Positions 1-12,775 of a stretch of DNA of 62,000 nt are shown here, one piece after another. Positions within the stretch are counted from its first letter, which is position 1. The number at the start of each line of letters is the position of its first letter. The DNA is from Symbiodinium natans (taxonomy: Eukaryota; Sar; Dinophyceae; Suessiales; Symbiodiniaceae), in contig CAJNDS010000095.1 in NCBI GenBank assembly GCA_905221605.1, forward strand, positions 1-62,000, read 5' to 3'. Both the position numbers and the translations under genes were made by a program. A model generated the notes under the pieces. The model saw only the letters and a list, made by a program, of their open reading frames with translations, searched no databases and had not been told where the DNA came from.

Positions 1-587
1 CTTGGGCCCATCTTGGGGGGCGGGGCAAACAAGTCCAGGCCATTCTCTCACTTCTTGGGCCCGTCTTGGCGGGGCAAACAAGTCCAGGCTATTCTCTCAC
101 TTCTTGGGCCCATCTTGGGGGGCGGGGCAAACAAGTCCAGGCCATTCTCTCACTTCTTGGGCCCATCTTGGGGGTCAAACAAGTCCAGGCCATTCTCTCA
201 CTTCTTGGGCCCATCTTGGGGGGCGGGGCAATTAAGTCCAGCCATTCTGTCACTTCTTGGGCCCATCTTGGGGGGCCAGGGCAAACAAGTCCAGGCCATT
301 CTCTCACTTCTTGGGCCCATCTTGGGGGGGCGGGGCAAACAAGTCCAGGCCATTCTCTCACTTCTTGGGCCCATCTTGGGGGGCGGGCAAACAAGTCCAG
401 GCCATTCTCTCACTTCTTGGGCCCATCTTGGGGGGCGGGGCAAACAAGTCCAGGCCATTCTCTCACTTCTTGGGCCCATCTTGGGGGGCCAGGGCAAACA
501 AGTCCAGGCCATTCTCTCACTTCTTGGGCCCATCTTGGGGGGCGGGGCAAACAAGTCCAGGCCATTCTCTCACTTCTTGGGCCTTCG
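1..587 (+). repeat. 53-bp satellite array, subfamily A
   Basis: About eleven head-to-tail copies of a GC-rich unit of 53 bp are present. The unit reads from CTTCTTGGGCCCATCTTGG through a GGGGCGGGGCAAACAAG core to CCAGGCCATTCTCTCA. Copies differ by single bases and short deletions. Because 53 is not a multiple of three and the unit lacks stops in several frames, long spurious open frames arise. The array is cut by the window start and ends where the sequence turns to TTCGCTTTTTACACG. The same family returns at 36,774-39,930, and a related subfamily lies at 12,776-13,605. Confidence 0.95.
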
Positions 588-1069
588 CTTTTTACACGTT
601 GTTGCCGGAAGAATTCTTGTACGACTGCCGCCGCTTCGCTCCGGCTTCGGCCGCCTCGCGGAATATTGATATGCCTCCGAATCAAATCTCGTGTACGATG
701 GGACTAGAGGAGTATTGGCAATGATGATGGCCCTTTTCTTTTTGACCCGTCAGAATATTTCTTCAAAAAACAACAAATACGAGAATTTTGAATCATCCTT
801 TTGATTAATTTTCTCCGAATGGAATCTCCAGATAGCGTATGTCCATTTCTACTTAGAATCCCACCAGGGACGCAAAAGGCTTCTCCCCCCCAAAGCATCA
901 ATGAAGACAAGAGATATTTACAAAAAATACTTTCGAGAAAGACACAAAGGGAAAGACGTGGGACGCCAAGTCCCGGCGGCGTGCATTCAAAAGCCCACCC
1001 CCAATTCAGCTTCTTCGAAGGCAGACGAGAACACGAAGGATCGAAAATAACTCGCCAAATGTGAGACAT
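588..1069. other. Intergenic stretch, no gene recognised
   Basis: This is mixed-composition sequence between satellite and retroelement debris. Short open frames exist on both strands but none shows a recognisable domain, and the stretch is not duplicated elsewhere in the window. Confidence 0.5.
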
Positions 1070-1842
1070 TCAAGTTTGGCACATATACATCACCAATATA
1101 GTGGGCGCAAGAATTAAGAACGGAGATACTCGTTCGCGGCGACGTTGGATGCGTCTATGCAAGTGCCGTTGCAATGCAAATGAAATACGTTCGCGTAGCC
1201 CAAGTTTTGTGGTCCCCAGAGGCCGTTCTAATGGCTCATCTACGGCACGGCGAAGAAAATCCAGACCTCCCGCATAATCGAGAACAATTGGATCAAATCC
1301 GATTCCCTGCTCGTTACAGCGGGTCAAAGTGGCTCGACGGCGCTTGTGTTGGGCGTGTTGTTCTGTTGCCTTCTGCGAGTCGACCCTCCCCGGAAAAGGT
1401 GGTACCACAGCAAAATCCATGGCAATTCGACCAAAATGCTTCCAAGCAAATTGTCTACACAATCGAGTGGGTACCGTCAGAATGTCCGCCGGTCTACGTG
1501 CAGGATCCTTTGGCAACAAGTGAGTTGGCTCTTTGCGGACTCCCTCCACCCCATCAGGCTCGAAAGACTCCCGGATGAGATTGTGAAGAGTGGTTTTCTT
1601 ATCATGTTACAACTCAAGCAATGTTGACCGAAGGCACCACTACTTTGGGGGCACATTTGACATTCCTCATCAACATCAAATATTGACAAGCCAAGTCGCA
1701 TGGAAAGGACGTCGTGAATAGCAAAATTGGGCAACTGTGTATCAAATGCTGATTGGGAATGGCTCGAATCCACCCATCGGCCCAAGCTCCCGAATAATTT
1801 GAGCACATCCTTTTGTCGAAGATTACTGGTATCGTCTCTCAA
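1070..1842 (-). pseudogene. 3' end of a non-LTR-type reverse transcriptase ORF, decayed
   Basis: Read on the minus strand, 1842 to 1477 encodes a segment with an LPNFAI...MRLGL stretch followed by a C-x2-C...H-x3-C cluster (CQMC, then GQHCLSC). This resembles the zinc-binding region that follows the reverse transcriptase domain in many retroelement-derived ORFs of microalgae and invertebrates. After a frame change, 1549 to 1070 continues with RRPADI, then AMDFAVV, then GIGFDPIVL, the arrangement of the restriction-endonuclease-like domain at the end of such ORFs. The reading frame is broken between the two parts, so no intact protein is made. The RT core itself (YxDD) is not seen. The family assignment is by motif resemblance only. 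Confidence 0.55.
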
Positions 1843-3170
1843 GCAAGGACCCCATTCTGGAAATAGCGACTCCAGACGTTGTATAGCCGGCGCTAGATTG
1901 GTCGCTTGGACGCGAGATCAGAGCCTCACAGAGATGAATGGCTGCATCATAGGAGATATCAGCTCTGGAACAATTCTGTCCGACCGCGTTTTTGTCCGTG
2001 ACCAACCTTAACCCGCGGTCTGGGCTGAGCTCAAATGAGGATACAGCATGGGAGAAGTCACCGCCAAATCCAAAGCCAATCGGGGAAATTCCTGTCAACG
2101 AGGGTGGGGCCACTATCAATGTATCGGCCGTCGCAAATGGGGGTCGTCAGCTAGCAAACCAGTTGTTTCAAGAACCGGCCTTAATCCAGCCATGGACAGT
2201 GTCTCGGAGCGAATTGTGTGGATCCCTGTTTTGCTGCCCTGTCGCGTACAAGCCAACACCTGATATCCCAATTGATCTTTGACCGCAGTAATTACATTCC
2301 TTGCCTTAACTCAAGACCGCATTCCCAATCGCATATTGAAAATATCCGAAAATGCAACATCAGGGAACACAAAATCCCGAGTGGGCGAGGGGGGGGGGCA
2401 TGGAGCCAAGCTTGCCCCCGGCGCGGCAACTGCCCGAATGCGTGCCTGTTGAGCGAGCGTACTTCCTTGAATGAAGTCTTCATGCACTGCCGCCTACATG
2501 TTCTGCAACATATGAGCCTGATCAATGAGCCGACTGGGATCTGAAAAAAAATCAGATTCGACAGGATAGAAGATTGATTGATGTTGAGTGGCTTGCATCT
2601 CCGTCGCCGAGGCAGTGCATACGGAGGCAACAGGCGCACGACATGAGCATGAATTTGGCGCCGGCGCTGACATCAGCGAGGTCGGCTACATGGAATTTGG
2701 TATTTATCATTCAAGATGCCAAGCCTGCATTTGATGGGCAAGCAAGCTTGCAACCATTGCCCCGGGGACAAGGGTTGCTCCAACAACGTTTCGAGAATAT
2801 CTTCATGAAACAAAGAGCACTCCCAGAACTACAACAAACGAAAAAGCAAGCGAAATCCTAAGTGAGACGGGCCACGATTGGGCAAATGTACGCACCACCA
2901 CCCCTAATTGAGGAAGATACAAATCTTGTCAAGAGATATTTCATGGATCGTATGGGTGAAACTAGCTACGGGGCAGCAAATGGCATCTGTACCCAAAAGC
3001 ACAAATTAACGCAAGAATATTACAATATAAAAATCATCTCAAATGAAACAAAAAAAAACTGCCAGAACCACAACAAACGACAAAGTGAGCAAAATCCTAA
3101 GTGAGACGGGCCATGATTGGACAAATCCACCACCACCCCGAATTGAGGGAAGATGCCAGAAAATAAGAGA
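1773..3170. repeat. Left copy of a segmental duplication (retroelement debris)
   Basis: This segment recurs almost unchanged, in the same orientation, from 52,894 onward. The duplication starts at CCCATCGGCCCAAGCTCCCG in both copies. In the right copy the parts around 53,280-54,300 and 54,350-56,260 are additionally amplified in tandem. No intact ORF is supported here. Confidence 0.8.
2292..2639 (-). pseudogene. Second retroelement C-terminal fragment
   Basis: The minus strand encodes RRGQAWLHAPP, resembling the AWL-x-APP stretch that precedes the zinc-binding region in RT-derived ORFs. The related right-hand copies continue with PDVAF...MRLGM, the same layout as the fragment at 1,477-1,842. 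The frame contains no complete domain. Copies lie at 53,434-53,748 and 53,953-54,267. I read this as decayed retroelement sequence; the evidence is short-motif similarity. Confidence 0.4.
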
Positions 3171-5690
3171 CTAAGGATTTATTACTTTCATTTTCCAGAA
3201 CACTTTCTCTTTTTCATTTACATTTAATATTTATTGGTATTCTTTTTACCTTTTCCCCAATGCATTTCTTCGGATTTTATGTTATGCCAAGAAGAATCCC
3301 ATCCTTTCCAGACTCTTTTGATTCCTGGAATTCCCTGTCATCTATTGGATCAGGAATAATTTTCCTATTCTTTGGTTGTTTTACTGTTAAGGGGGCTTTT
3401 GTGCTAATCATATTGTGGCTCCCTTAAAATCCTTTGTTTCACTTAGTTCTCTCCATTATTGTATTTCGCGCGTCTTAAATTCCTTGCAAATACAATAATT
3501 GAATTCACTTCACAGGTCATGATATTAATATTGCCTGGTTGGGACACAAGATAACCCCTTTTGGCATTTCGTTCATTCATTCACTTTATTCACTTTATTC
3601 ACCACTTCGTATTAGTGAAAGAGCGAACGAAACAAACCATTATTACTTTCATGCCGGACATAATAAATCCTCTTTTGCCCGGATAATAAGTAGTGAAGAA
3701 TGTGAATACACGGGCGCATGAATAGTATTAATAAAGCCCGTGTGTGAACATATGAACGAAACATGCACGCACGAAACTCGCGAACAATATGAGAATTCCT
3801 TGTCCGTTCGCGTAATAATACAATGTGTGCGTGCTTTTAACCCGGGCTTACTTCTTCATTTGCCCGGTAAATTAACTAAAAGACTATATAATTTTTCATT
3901 AAATTGTAAGGAATGTAATGACGCACGAATTTAATAATCAAATTTGGGCTTTTATAAGGGCGGCCTCATTAATTATATTGTAGCCGCCGGAATAATACTA
4001 ATAAAGCGTGAATGAATAGAATGAATGAACGCGCAAAAATATTAAAAGTGTAGTGAATGAATGAGGGCGTTTTGTAATGAATAAGTGAAGCACTTTCATT
4101 ACGTTCTTTCGTTTGTAATGGTAAGGCTTCATGGTGGACTGGAAAGTGCTTCTGGTGTCGGCTGTTGGGTTCCTTGTCAAGAGAGTTCCTGTCACGTAGA
4201 AAGATTCATGATGGTACGGTTTCTAAGTCAAGATGGTACGGACAGACTGATGATGGGAAAGTACTGTGTCAAGAGGGGCAAGTTAGGGTCTCAAGGTGTG
4301 ATGGGTGAACAAGGCTGTAACTGCCCAAAACGACCTATCATTGAGGGTTGGGTTCCTAGACCAAGAGCACATTATTCTAATATCTGATGTGCGGGTCTTG
4401 AGTGCCAAGGGTGTGAACGGTTGGACCAAGATATTGGATGGGACACGCGGTTAATAGTACTAAGTTGGGAAGGGTCTCAAGGGCGGATTCACTAGAGAAC
4501 ACCATGAACCTCATGAATAACTCCTAGAGACAGAGGTTGTGGGACGGGTGAATAGAGGTTAGGTGACAGGGAGAGAGCGGTTAACCTGGCATGCGATTCC
4601 AAGGGTTAGGGTCTCAAGGTGTGACGGGAGTGAATGGCTTGGAAACAAAGGTTGGGTCTCAAGGGCGGATTCCTGCTTTCGGGAGCTTCTGGAGAAGGTT
4701 GTTGATGGCTGTGGAACAAGAGTGAGATGGAACGGCCCTGTTTTCCTGTGCTCACCCGTGAAGATATTATTAGTACTAAAGGGAGAACGTAGTGAGTACA
4801 GTGAGTGAATAATATGAACGAACAAGGGAACGAAGTGAGCACTCGTAAATTTAATATGAAATGTAAACTCGTGCACGATTTCAGTATTAAATTGCACGCG
4901 CGATTGAACGAAACCAGAGAATAATATTATTGTAATTACAAGGACTAAAAAGACGCGTGAATTATAATAATATTATGAACGAGGTACGCAACACGGGGCT
5001 AATAATAATACTACTTAATGCGGGCACATATAATATTCGTATGAGCCCGCACGTATTATTATATTATTACGAAGTGAATAAAATGAGCGTAATTTTGCAA
5101 GAAAACGCCTGAATGATTGAACGAAACAAGTGAGCCGACATGGAGGTGCCATCAGAATCCTTTTGTAGGAGCTCTTGTGATTCAAGAACCTGTTATCCTT
5201 GGTAAACGAAATAAAGACAAGGAGTTCTCCAAAAAAGAAACAAATAAGAATTATGAATGTGAAACAATTCTAGAAATTCACCGCCTCACTTGACCGCCGC
5301 CAGCCATCGTGGGGCAAAGCTTTCTAATTAATTCTTTTGGGACGTGGTCGAGCATCAAGTCTCTCTCCGTCCATTGTGAGGCTACAGTAGTCTCTTTCAT
5401 TACTTTCGTCTCTGTGGAGGATTCATGCTTAATTAGATGGTGGCGGGCTTGTCACGGCCACAACTTTCCAATTTGCGCAGGGGGGCATCACCATGGTAAA
5501 TCGTATCCTTCAAGAAACTGCCAATAAGAATGCACGAGAGGCATCACAATCCTCTGGCGCAATGACACTGGACATTCGTACCCGTTCATAACACCTATGT
5601 ACGAAGGACCTTTAGGTATAATGTGAGTAACCCTCTTTGTTGCAGTAGTAGAGAGACAATTACGCCTTGGTGACTTTTCATTTCAAAGAT
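3171..5690. other. AT-rich stretch without recognisable genes; duplicated on the right
   Basis: This is a low-complexity, AT-rich region with many GAATGAA and GAACGAA words and, around 4,130-4,760, imperfect repeats of a GGGTCTCAAGG word. Open frames are short and show no domain. From about 3,760 onward it is repeated at 57,035-58,925 with few substitutions. The part at about 3,230-3,750 is missing from the right copy. Confidence 0.6.
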
Positions 5691-6365
5691 TTCAAAGGTT
5701 TCCGAACCTTTGAAATCTTTGAAATCTAAATTCGGGAGGGCGGGTTTTAGATTTCAAAGGTTTCAAAGGTTTGAAAATCTTTGAAATTTTTGAAATTTCG
5801 GGAGGGGGGATTTTAGATTTCAAAGGTTTCAAAGGTTTCAAAACCTTTGAAACGTCTGAGATCTAAATTCGGGAGGGGGGATTTTAGATTTCAAAGGTTG
5901 CAAAGGTTTCAAAGATTTCAAAGGTTTTAATTGGTTTGGGAAACTCCCGGGGGAAACTCCCGGGAATTTCCCTAACCCAGTAACACATTTGAAACCTTTG
6001 AAATCTAAATTCGGGAGGGGGGGATTTTCGATTTCAAAGATTTCAAAGGTTTCAAAGATTTCAAAGATTTCAAAGGTTTTAATGGGTTTGGGAAACTCCC
6101 GGGGGAAACTCCTGGGAAACTCCCGGGAATTTCTTCAATCCATTAAAACCTTTGAAGTCTTTGAAATCTAATTCGGGAGGGGGGATTTTCGATTTCAAAG
6201 ATTGCAAAGGTTTTGAAACCTTTGAAATCTAAAGTCGGGAGGGGGGATTTTAGATTTCAAAGCTTTCAAAGATTTCAAAGGTTTTAATGGGTTTGGGAAA
6301 TTCCCGGGGAAAACTCGTGGGAGTTTCCCCAATCCATTTAAACCTTTGAAATCTTTGAAATCTTT
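5690..6365. repeat. Array of inverted-repeat units based on TTTCAAAG
   Basis: Repeated units alternate GATTTCAAAGGTTTCAAAG with its complement CTTTGAAACCTTTGAAATC, separated by CTAAATTCGGGAGGGGGG spacers and by palindromic CCCGGG-bearing linkers. Each unit of about 100-150 bp can fold on itself. A second copy of the whole array is at 58,925-59,630. Confidence 0.85.
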
Positions 6366-6379
6366 GAATTAGTGAGTGA

Positions 6380-9300
6380 AACGTGTCCTGTATTCTAAAT
6401 CAGACCCATGAGACACCAGAGGCTCTTGTGAATAAGCAGGATTTGCTTTAGAACCTTTTCGCAGAGCCAGCAGACCTGGGACCTTTCCGCCCTACTATGG
6501 GGATGGCTCAGAGGCGTGCCTTAAACAGCCCTATTATGGGGAAAAGCAAAAATAGGCTTACACCCTCTGGCTTGCAGCGGCGTGTTTGGCTTAGAGGTGC
6601 GTCTGGGCGGGTCTTGGAGGGGCGTGTTTGGCTTAGAGGTGCGTCTTGCAGGGGTGTGGTTGGGCGGTGCCATAAGCAAAATGGCATGGGCAGAACCTTT
6701 TCGCAGAGCAAGCAGACCTTGGACCTTACAGCCCTACTATGGGGAAAAGCAAAAACAGGCCTGCCCTAAACAGCCCTACTATGGGGAAAAAACAAAAACA
6801 GCCCTACACCCCCTGGCTTGCAAAGCGGCGTGTTTGGCTTAGAGGTGCGTCTGGACGGGTCTTGGAGGGGCGTGTTTGGGCCATAGAACCTTTTCGCAGA
6901 GCAAGCAGACCTGGGACCTTACAGCCCTACTATGGGGAAAAGCAAAAACAGGCCTGCCCTACACAACCCTACTATGGGAAAAAAACAAAAACAGGCTTAC
7001 ACCCCTGGCTTCAGAGCGGCGTGTTTGGTCTTGGAGGGGAGGCACTTGTGAATAAGCAGGATTTGCTTTAGAACCTTTTCGCAAGGCAAGCAGACCTGGG
7101 ACCTTGCCGCCCCACTATAGGGATGGCTCAGAGGCATGCCCTAAACAGCCCTATTATGGGGAAAAGCAAAAACAGGCCTACACCCCCTGGCTTGCAGCGG
7201 CGTGTTTGGCTTAGAGGTGCGTCTGGGCGGGTCTTGGAGGGGCGTGTTTGGCTTAGAGGTGCGTCTTGCAGGGGTGTGGTTGGGCGGTGCCATAAGCAAA
7301 ATGGCATGGGCAGAACCTTTTCGCAAAGCAAGCAGACCTTGGACCTTACAGCCCTACTATGGGGAAAAGCAAAAACAGGCCTGCCCTAAACAGCCCTACT
7401 ATGGGGAAAAAACAGAAACAGGCCTACACCCCCTGGCTTGCAAAGCGGCGTGTTTGGCTTAGAGGTGCATCTGGACGGGTCTTGGAGGGGCGTGTTTGGA
7501 CCATAGAACTTTTTCGCAGAGCAAGCAGACCTGGGACCTTACAGCCCTACTATGGGGAAAAGCAAAAACAGGCCTGCCCTACACAGCCCTACTATGGGGA
7601 AAAAGCAAAAACAGGCCTACACCCCTGGCTTGCAGAGCGGCGTGTTTGGTCTTGGAGGGGAGTGTTTGGCTTAGAGGTGCGTCTTGCAGGGGTGTGGTTG
7701 GGCGGTGCCGTAAGCAAATGAAATGGGCATGCCCTAAGGCCTGTTTTGGCTTTTCCCCATAGTAGGGCTGTAAGGTCCCAGGTCTGCTTGCTCTGCGAAA
7801 AGGTTCTATGGCCCGAATCTGGGTTTCAAGTTAAGGCGTGGTTTCTAAAAGCCTTTTGTGTCTCGGAAGGACGGGAGACAACTAGCAAGTGCCCCAGGAC
7901 GATGAAAGGGGATTCAGAGGGTTTCCGTAAGGGTTCCTTGGAATTCGTTTTGGGGTATTATTGTACTATTCTCCCACCGCGCTTTCCAAGGAACGCCCTT
8001 CCTACTATGCAGTCTGGGGCAGGGGCGCCCCAAGACCCGCCCAGACGCACCTCTAAGCCAGGCTCTTGTGAATAAGCAGGATTTGCTTTAGAACCTTTTC
8101 GCAAGGCAAGCAGACCTGGGACCTTGCCGCCCCACTATAGGGATGGCTCAGAGGCATGCCCTAAACAGCCCTATTATGGGGAAAAGCAAAAAACAGGCCT
8201 ACACCCCCTGGCTTGCAGCGGCGTGTTTGGCTTAGAGGTGCGTCTGGGCGGGTCTTGGAGGGGCGTGTTTGGCTTAGAGGTGCGTCTTGCAGGGGTGTGG
8301 TTGGGCGGTGCCATAAGCAAAATGGCATGGGCAGAACCTTTTCGCAAAGCAAGCAGACCTTGGACCTTACAGCCCTACTATGGGGAAAAGCAAAAACAGG
8401 CCTGCCCTAAACAGCCCTACTATGGGGAAAAAACAGAAACAGGCCTACACCCCCTGGCTTGCAAAGCGGCGTGTTTGGCTTAGAGGTGCATCTGGACGGG
8501 TCTTGGAGGGGCGTGTTTGGACCATAGAACTTTTTCGCAGAGCAAGCAGACCTGGGACCTTACAGCCCTACTATGGGGAAAAGCAAAAACAGGCCTGCCC
8601 TACACAGCCCTACTATGGGGAAAAAGCAAAAACAGGCCTACACCCCTGGCTTGCAGAGCGGCGTGTTTGGTCTTGGAGGGGAGTGTTTGGCTTAGAGGTG
8701 CGTCTTGCAGGGGTGTGGTTGGGCGGTGCCGTAAGCAAATGAAATGGGCATGCCCTAAGGCCTGTTTTGGCTTTTCCCCATAGTAGGGCTGTAAGGTCCC
8801 AGGTCTGCTTGCTCTGCGAAAAGGTTCTATGGCCCGAATCTGGGTTTCAAGTTAAGGCGTGGTTTCTAAACGCCTTTTGTGTCTCGGAAGGACGGGAGAC
8901 AACTAGCAAGTGCCCCAGGACGATGAAAGGGGATTCAGAGGGTTTCCGTAAGGGTTCCTTGGAATTCGTTTTGGGGTATTATTGTACTATTCTCCCACCG
9001 CGCTTTCCAAGGAACGCCCTTCCTACTATGCAGTCTGGGGCAGGGGCGCCCCAAGACCCGCCCAGACGCACCTCTAAGCCAGGCTCTTGTGAATAAGCAG
9101 GATTTGCTTTAGAACCTTTTCGCAGAGCAAGCAGACCTGGGACCTTGCCGCCCTACTATGGGATGGCTCAGAGGCATGCCCTAAACAGCCCTATTATGGG
9201 GAAAAGCAAAAAACAGGCCTACACCCCCTGGCTTGCAGCGGCGTGTTTGGCTTAGAGGTGCGTCTGGGCGGGTCTTGGAGGGGCGTGTTTGGCTTAGAGG

Positions 9301-12300
9301 TGCGTCTTGCAGGGGTGTGGTTGGGCGGTGCCATAAGCAAAATGGCATGGGCAGAACCTTTTCGCAGAGCAAGCAGACCTTGGACCTTACAGCCCTACTA
9401 TGGGGAAAAGCAAAAACAGGCATGCCCTAAACAGCCCTACTATGGGGAAAAAACAAAAACAGCCCTACACCCCCTGGCTTGCAAAGCGGCGTGTTTGGCT
9501 TAGAGGTGCGTCTGGACGGGTCTTGGAGGGGCGTGTTTGGGCCATAGAACCTTTTCGCAGAGCAAGCAGACCTGGGACCTTACAGCCCTACTATGGGGAA
9601 AAGCAAAAACAGGCCTGCCCTACACAACCCTACTATGGGAAAAAAACAAAAACAGGCTTACACCCCTGGCTTCAGAGCGGCGTGTTTGGTCTTGGAGGGG
9701 AGGCACTTGTGAATAAGCAGGATTTGCTTTAGAACCTTTTCGCAAGGCAAGCAGACCTGGGACCTTGCCGCCCCACTATAGGGATGGCTCAGAGGCATGC
9801 CCTAAACAGCCCTATTATGGGGAAAAGCAAAAACAGGCCTACACCCCCTGGCTTGCAGCGGCGTGTTTGGCTTAGAGGTGCGTCTGGGCGGGTCTTGGAG
9901 GGGCGTGTTTGGCTTAGAGGTGCGTCTTGCAGGGGTGTGGTTGGGCGGTGCCATAAGCAAAATGGCATGGGCAGAACCTTTTCGCAAAGCAAGCAGACCT
10001 TGGACCTTACAGCCCTACTATGGGGAAAAGCAAAAACAGGCCTGCCCTAAACAGCCCTACTATGGGGAAAAAACAGAAACAGGCCTACACCCCCTGGCTT
10101 GCAAAGCGGCGTGTTTGGCTTAGAGGTGCATCTGGACGGGTCTTGGAGGGGCGTGTTTGGACCATAGAACTTTTTCGCAGAGCAAGCAGACCTGGGACCT
10201 TACAGCCCTACTATGGGGAAAAGCAAAAACAGGCCTGCCCTACACAGCCCTACTATGGGGAAAAAGCAAAAACAGGCCTACACCCCTGGCTTGCAGAGCG
10301 GCGTGTTTGGTCTTGGAGGGGAGTGTTTGGCTTAGAGGTGCGTCTTGCAGGGGTGTGGTTGGGCGGTGCCGTAAGCAAATGAAATGGGCATGCCCTAAGG
10401 CCTGTTTTGGCTTTTCCCCATAGTAGGGCTGTAAGGTCCCAGGTCTGCTTGCTCTGCGAAAAGGTTCTATGGCCCGAATCTGGGTTTCAAGTTAAGGCGT
10501 GGTTTCTAAAAGCCTTTTGTGTCTCGGAAGGACGGGAGACAACTAGCAAGTGCCCCAGGACGATGAAAGGGGATTCAGAGGGTTTCCGTAAGGGTTCCTT
10601 GGAATTCGTTTTGGGGTATTATTGTACTATTCTCCCACCGCGCTTTCCAAGGAACGCCCTTCCTACTATGCAGTCTGGGGCAGGGGCGCCCCAAGACCCG
10701 CCCAGACGCACCTCTAAGCCAGGCTCTTGTGAATAAGCAGGATTTGCTTTAGAACCTTTTCGCAAGGCAAGCAGACCTGGGACCTTGCCGCCCCACTATA
10801 GGGATGGCTCAGAGGCATGCCCTAAACAGCCCTATTATGGGGAAAAGCAAAAAACAGGCCTACACCCCCTGGCTTGCAGCGGCGTGTTTGGCTTAGAGGT
10901 GCGTCTGGGCGGGTCTTGGAGGGGCGTGTTTGGCTTAGAGGTGCGTCTTGCAGGGGTGTGGTTGGGCGGTGCCATAAGCAAAATGGCATGGGCAGAACCT
11001 TTTCGCAAAGCAAGCAGACCTTGGACCTTACAGCCCTACTATGGGGAAAAGCAAAAACAGGCCTGCCCTAAACAGCCCTACTATGGGGAAAAAACAGAAA
11101 CAGGCCTACACCCCCTGGCTTGCAAAGCGGCGTGTTTGGCTTAGAGGTGCATCTGGACGGGTCTTGGAGGGGCGTGTTTGGACCATAGAACTTTTTCGCA
11201 GAGCAAGCAGACCTGGGACCTTACAGCCCTACTATGGGGAAAAGCAAAAACAGGCCTGCCCTACACAGCCCTACTATGGGGAAAAAGCAAAAACAGGCCT
11301 ACACCCCTGGCTTGCAGAGCGGCGTGTTTGGTCTTGGAGGGGAGTGTTTGGCTTAGAGGTGCGTCTTGCAGGGGTGTGGTTGGGCGGTGCCGTAAGCAAA
11401 TGAAATGGGCATGCCCTAAGGCCTGTTTTGGCTTTTCCCCATAGTAGGGCTGTAAGGTCCCAGGTCTGCTTGCTCTGCGAAAAGGTTCTATGGCCCGAAT
11501 CTGGGTTTCAAGTTAAGGCGTGGTTTCTAAACGCCTTTTGTGTCTCGGAAGGACGGGAGACAACTAGCAAGTGCCCCAGGACGATGAAAGGGGATTCAGA
11601 GGGTTTCCGTAAGGGTTCCTTGGAATTCGTTTTGGGGTATTATTGTACTATTCTCCCACCGCGCTTTCCAAGGAACGCCCTTCCTACTATGCAGTCTGGG
11701 GCAGGGGCGCCCCAAGACCCGCCCAGACGCACCTCTAAGCCAGGCTCTTGTGAATAAGCAGGATTTGCTTTAGAACCTTTTCGCAGAGCAAGCAGACCTG
11801 GGACCTTGCCGCGCTACTATGGGGATGGCTCAGAGGCATGCCCTAAACAGCCCTATTATGGGGAAAAGCAAAAAACAGGCCTACACCCCCTGGCTTGCAG
11901 CGGCGTGTTTGGCTTAGAGGTGCGTCTGGGCGGGTCTTGGAGGGGCGTGTTTGGCTTAGAGGCGCGTCTTGCAGGGGTGTGGTTGGGCGGTGCCATAAGC
12001 AAAATGGCATGGGCAGAACCTTTTCGCAGAGCAAGCGACCTTGGACCTTACAGCACTACTATGGGGAAAAGCAAAAACAGGCCAGAGGCATGCCCTAAAC
12101 AGCCCTCTTATGGGGAAAAGCAAAAACAGGCCTACACCCCCTGGCTTGCAAAGCGGCGTGTTTGGCTTAGAGGTGCGTCTGGACGGGTCTTGGAGGGGCG
12201 TGTTTGGGCCATAGAACCTTTTCGCAGAGCAAGCAGACCTGGGACCTTACAGCCCTTCTATGGGGGAAAGCAAAAACAGGCCTGCCCTACACAGCCCTAC

Positions 12301-12610
12301 TATGGGGAAAAAGCAAAAACAGGCCTACACCCCTGGCTTGCAGAGCGGCGTGTTTGGTCTTGGAGGGGAGTGTTTGGCTTAGAGGTGCAGGGGTGTGGTT
12401 GGGCGGTGCCGTAAGCAAATGAAATGGGCATGCCCTAAGCAGCCCTACTATGGGGAAAAAGCAAAAACAGGCCTACACCCCCTGGCTTGCAGAGCGGCGT
12501 GTTTGGCTTAGAGGTGCGTCTGGGCGGGTCTTGGAGGGGCGTGTTTGGCTTAGAGGTGCGTCTTGCAGGGGTGTGGTTGGGCGGTGCCATAAGCAAATGG
12601 AATGAGCAAG
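6380..12610 (+). repeat. Higher-order repeat array, period about 2.66 kb
   Basis: Subunits share words such as ACAGCCCTACTATGGGG, AACCTTTTCGCAGAGCAAG and GTGTTTGGCTTAGAGGTGCG. A marker word (CTTGTGAATAAGCAGG) recurs near 6,430, 7,050, 8,070, 9,090, 9,710, 10,730 and 11,750. The spacings are therefore about 620, 1,020, 1,020, 620, 1,020 and 1,020 bp, giving a 2.66-kb higher-order unit present about twice. Open frames in it repeat exactly with the units and overlap on both strands, so they are not considered genes. Confidence 0.9.
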
Positions 12611-12626
12611 GAAAACAGGCATGGTT

Positions 12627-12684
12627 AAGCTTATCGCCCTTAAGTAAACTGAGATGCTTCAGTTTACTTAAGGGCGATAAGCTT
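12627..12684. repeat. 58-bp perfect hairpin repeat, copy 1
   Basis: The arms are 26 bp, begin and end with AAGCTT, contain CTTAAGTAAACTGA and are perfectly complementary. The loop is GATGCT. The same 58 bp recur six more times on the right side of the window. Confidence 0.95.
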
Positions 12685-12775
12685 AGGGCGATAAGCATGC
12701 TGTTTTTTCCTCACAAGAGCCTAAAAGAGGGTGGTTTAGTGTTTGGGCGGTGCAATAAGCAAATGGAATGGGCAG

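Noticed and set aside
1-587. CRISPR-like array
   Set aside because: Units are contiguous tandem copies with no unique spacers, and the setting is eukaryotic.
4085-4387. 100-codon ORF conserved in both segmental copies
   Set aside because: Conservation is explained by recent duplication. The sequence consists of imperfect nucleotide repeats and shows no domain.
6497-12700. Dozens of repeated 60-200 codon frames
   Set aside because: They recur exactly with the higher-order repeat on both strands and show no recognisable domain.
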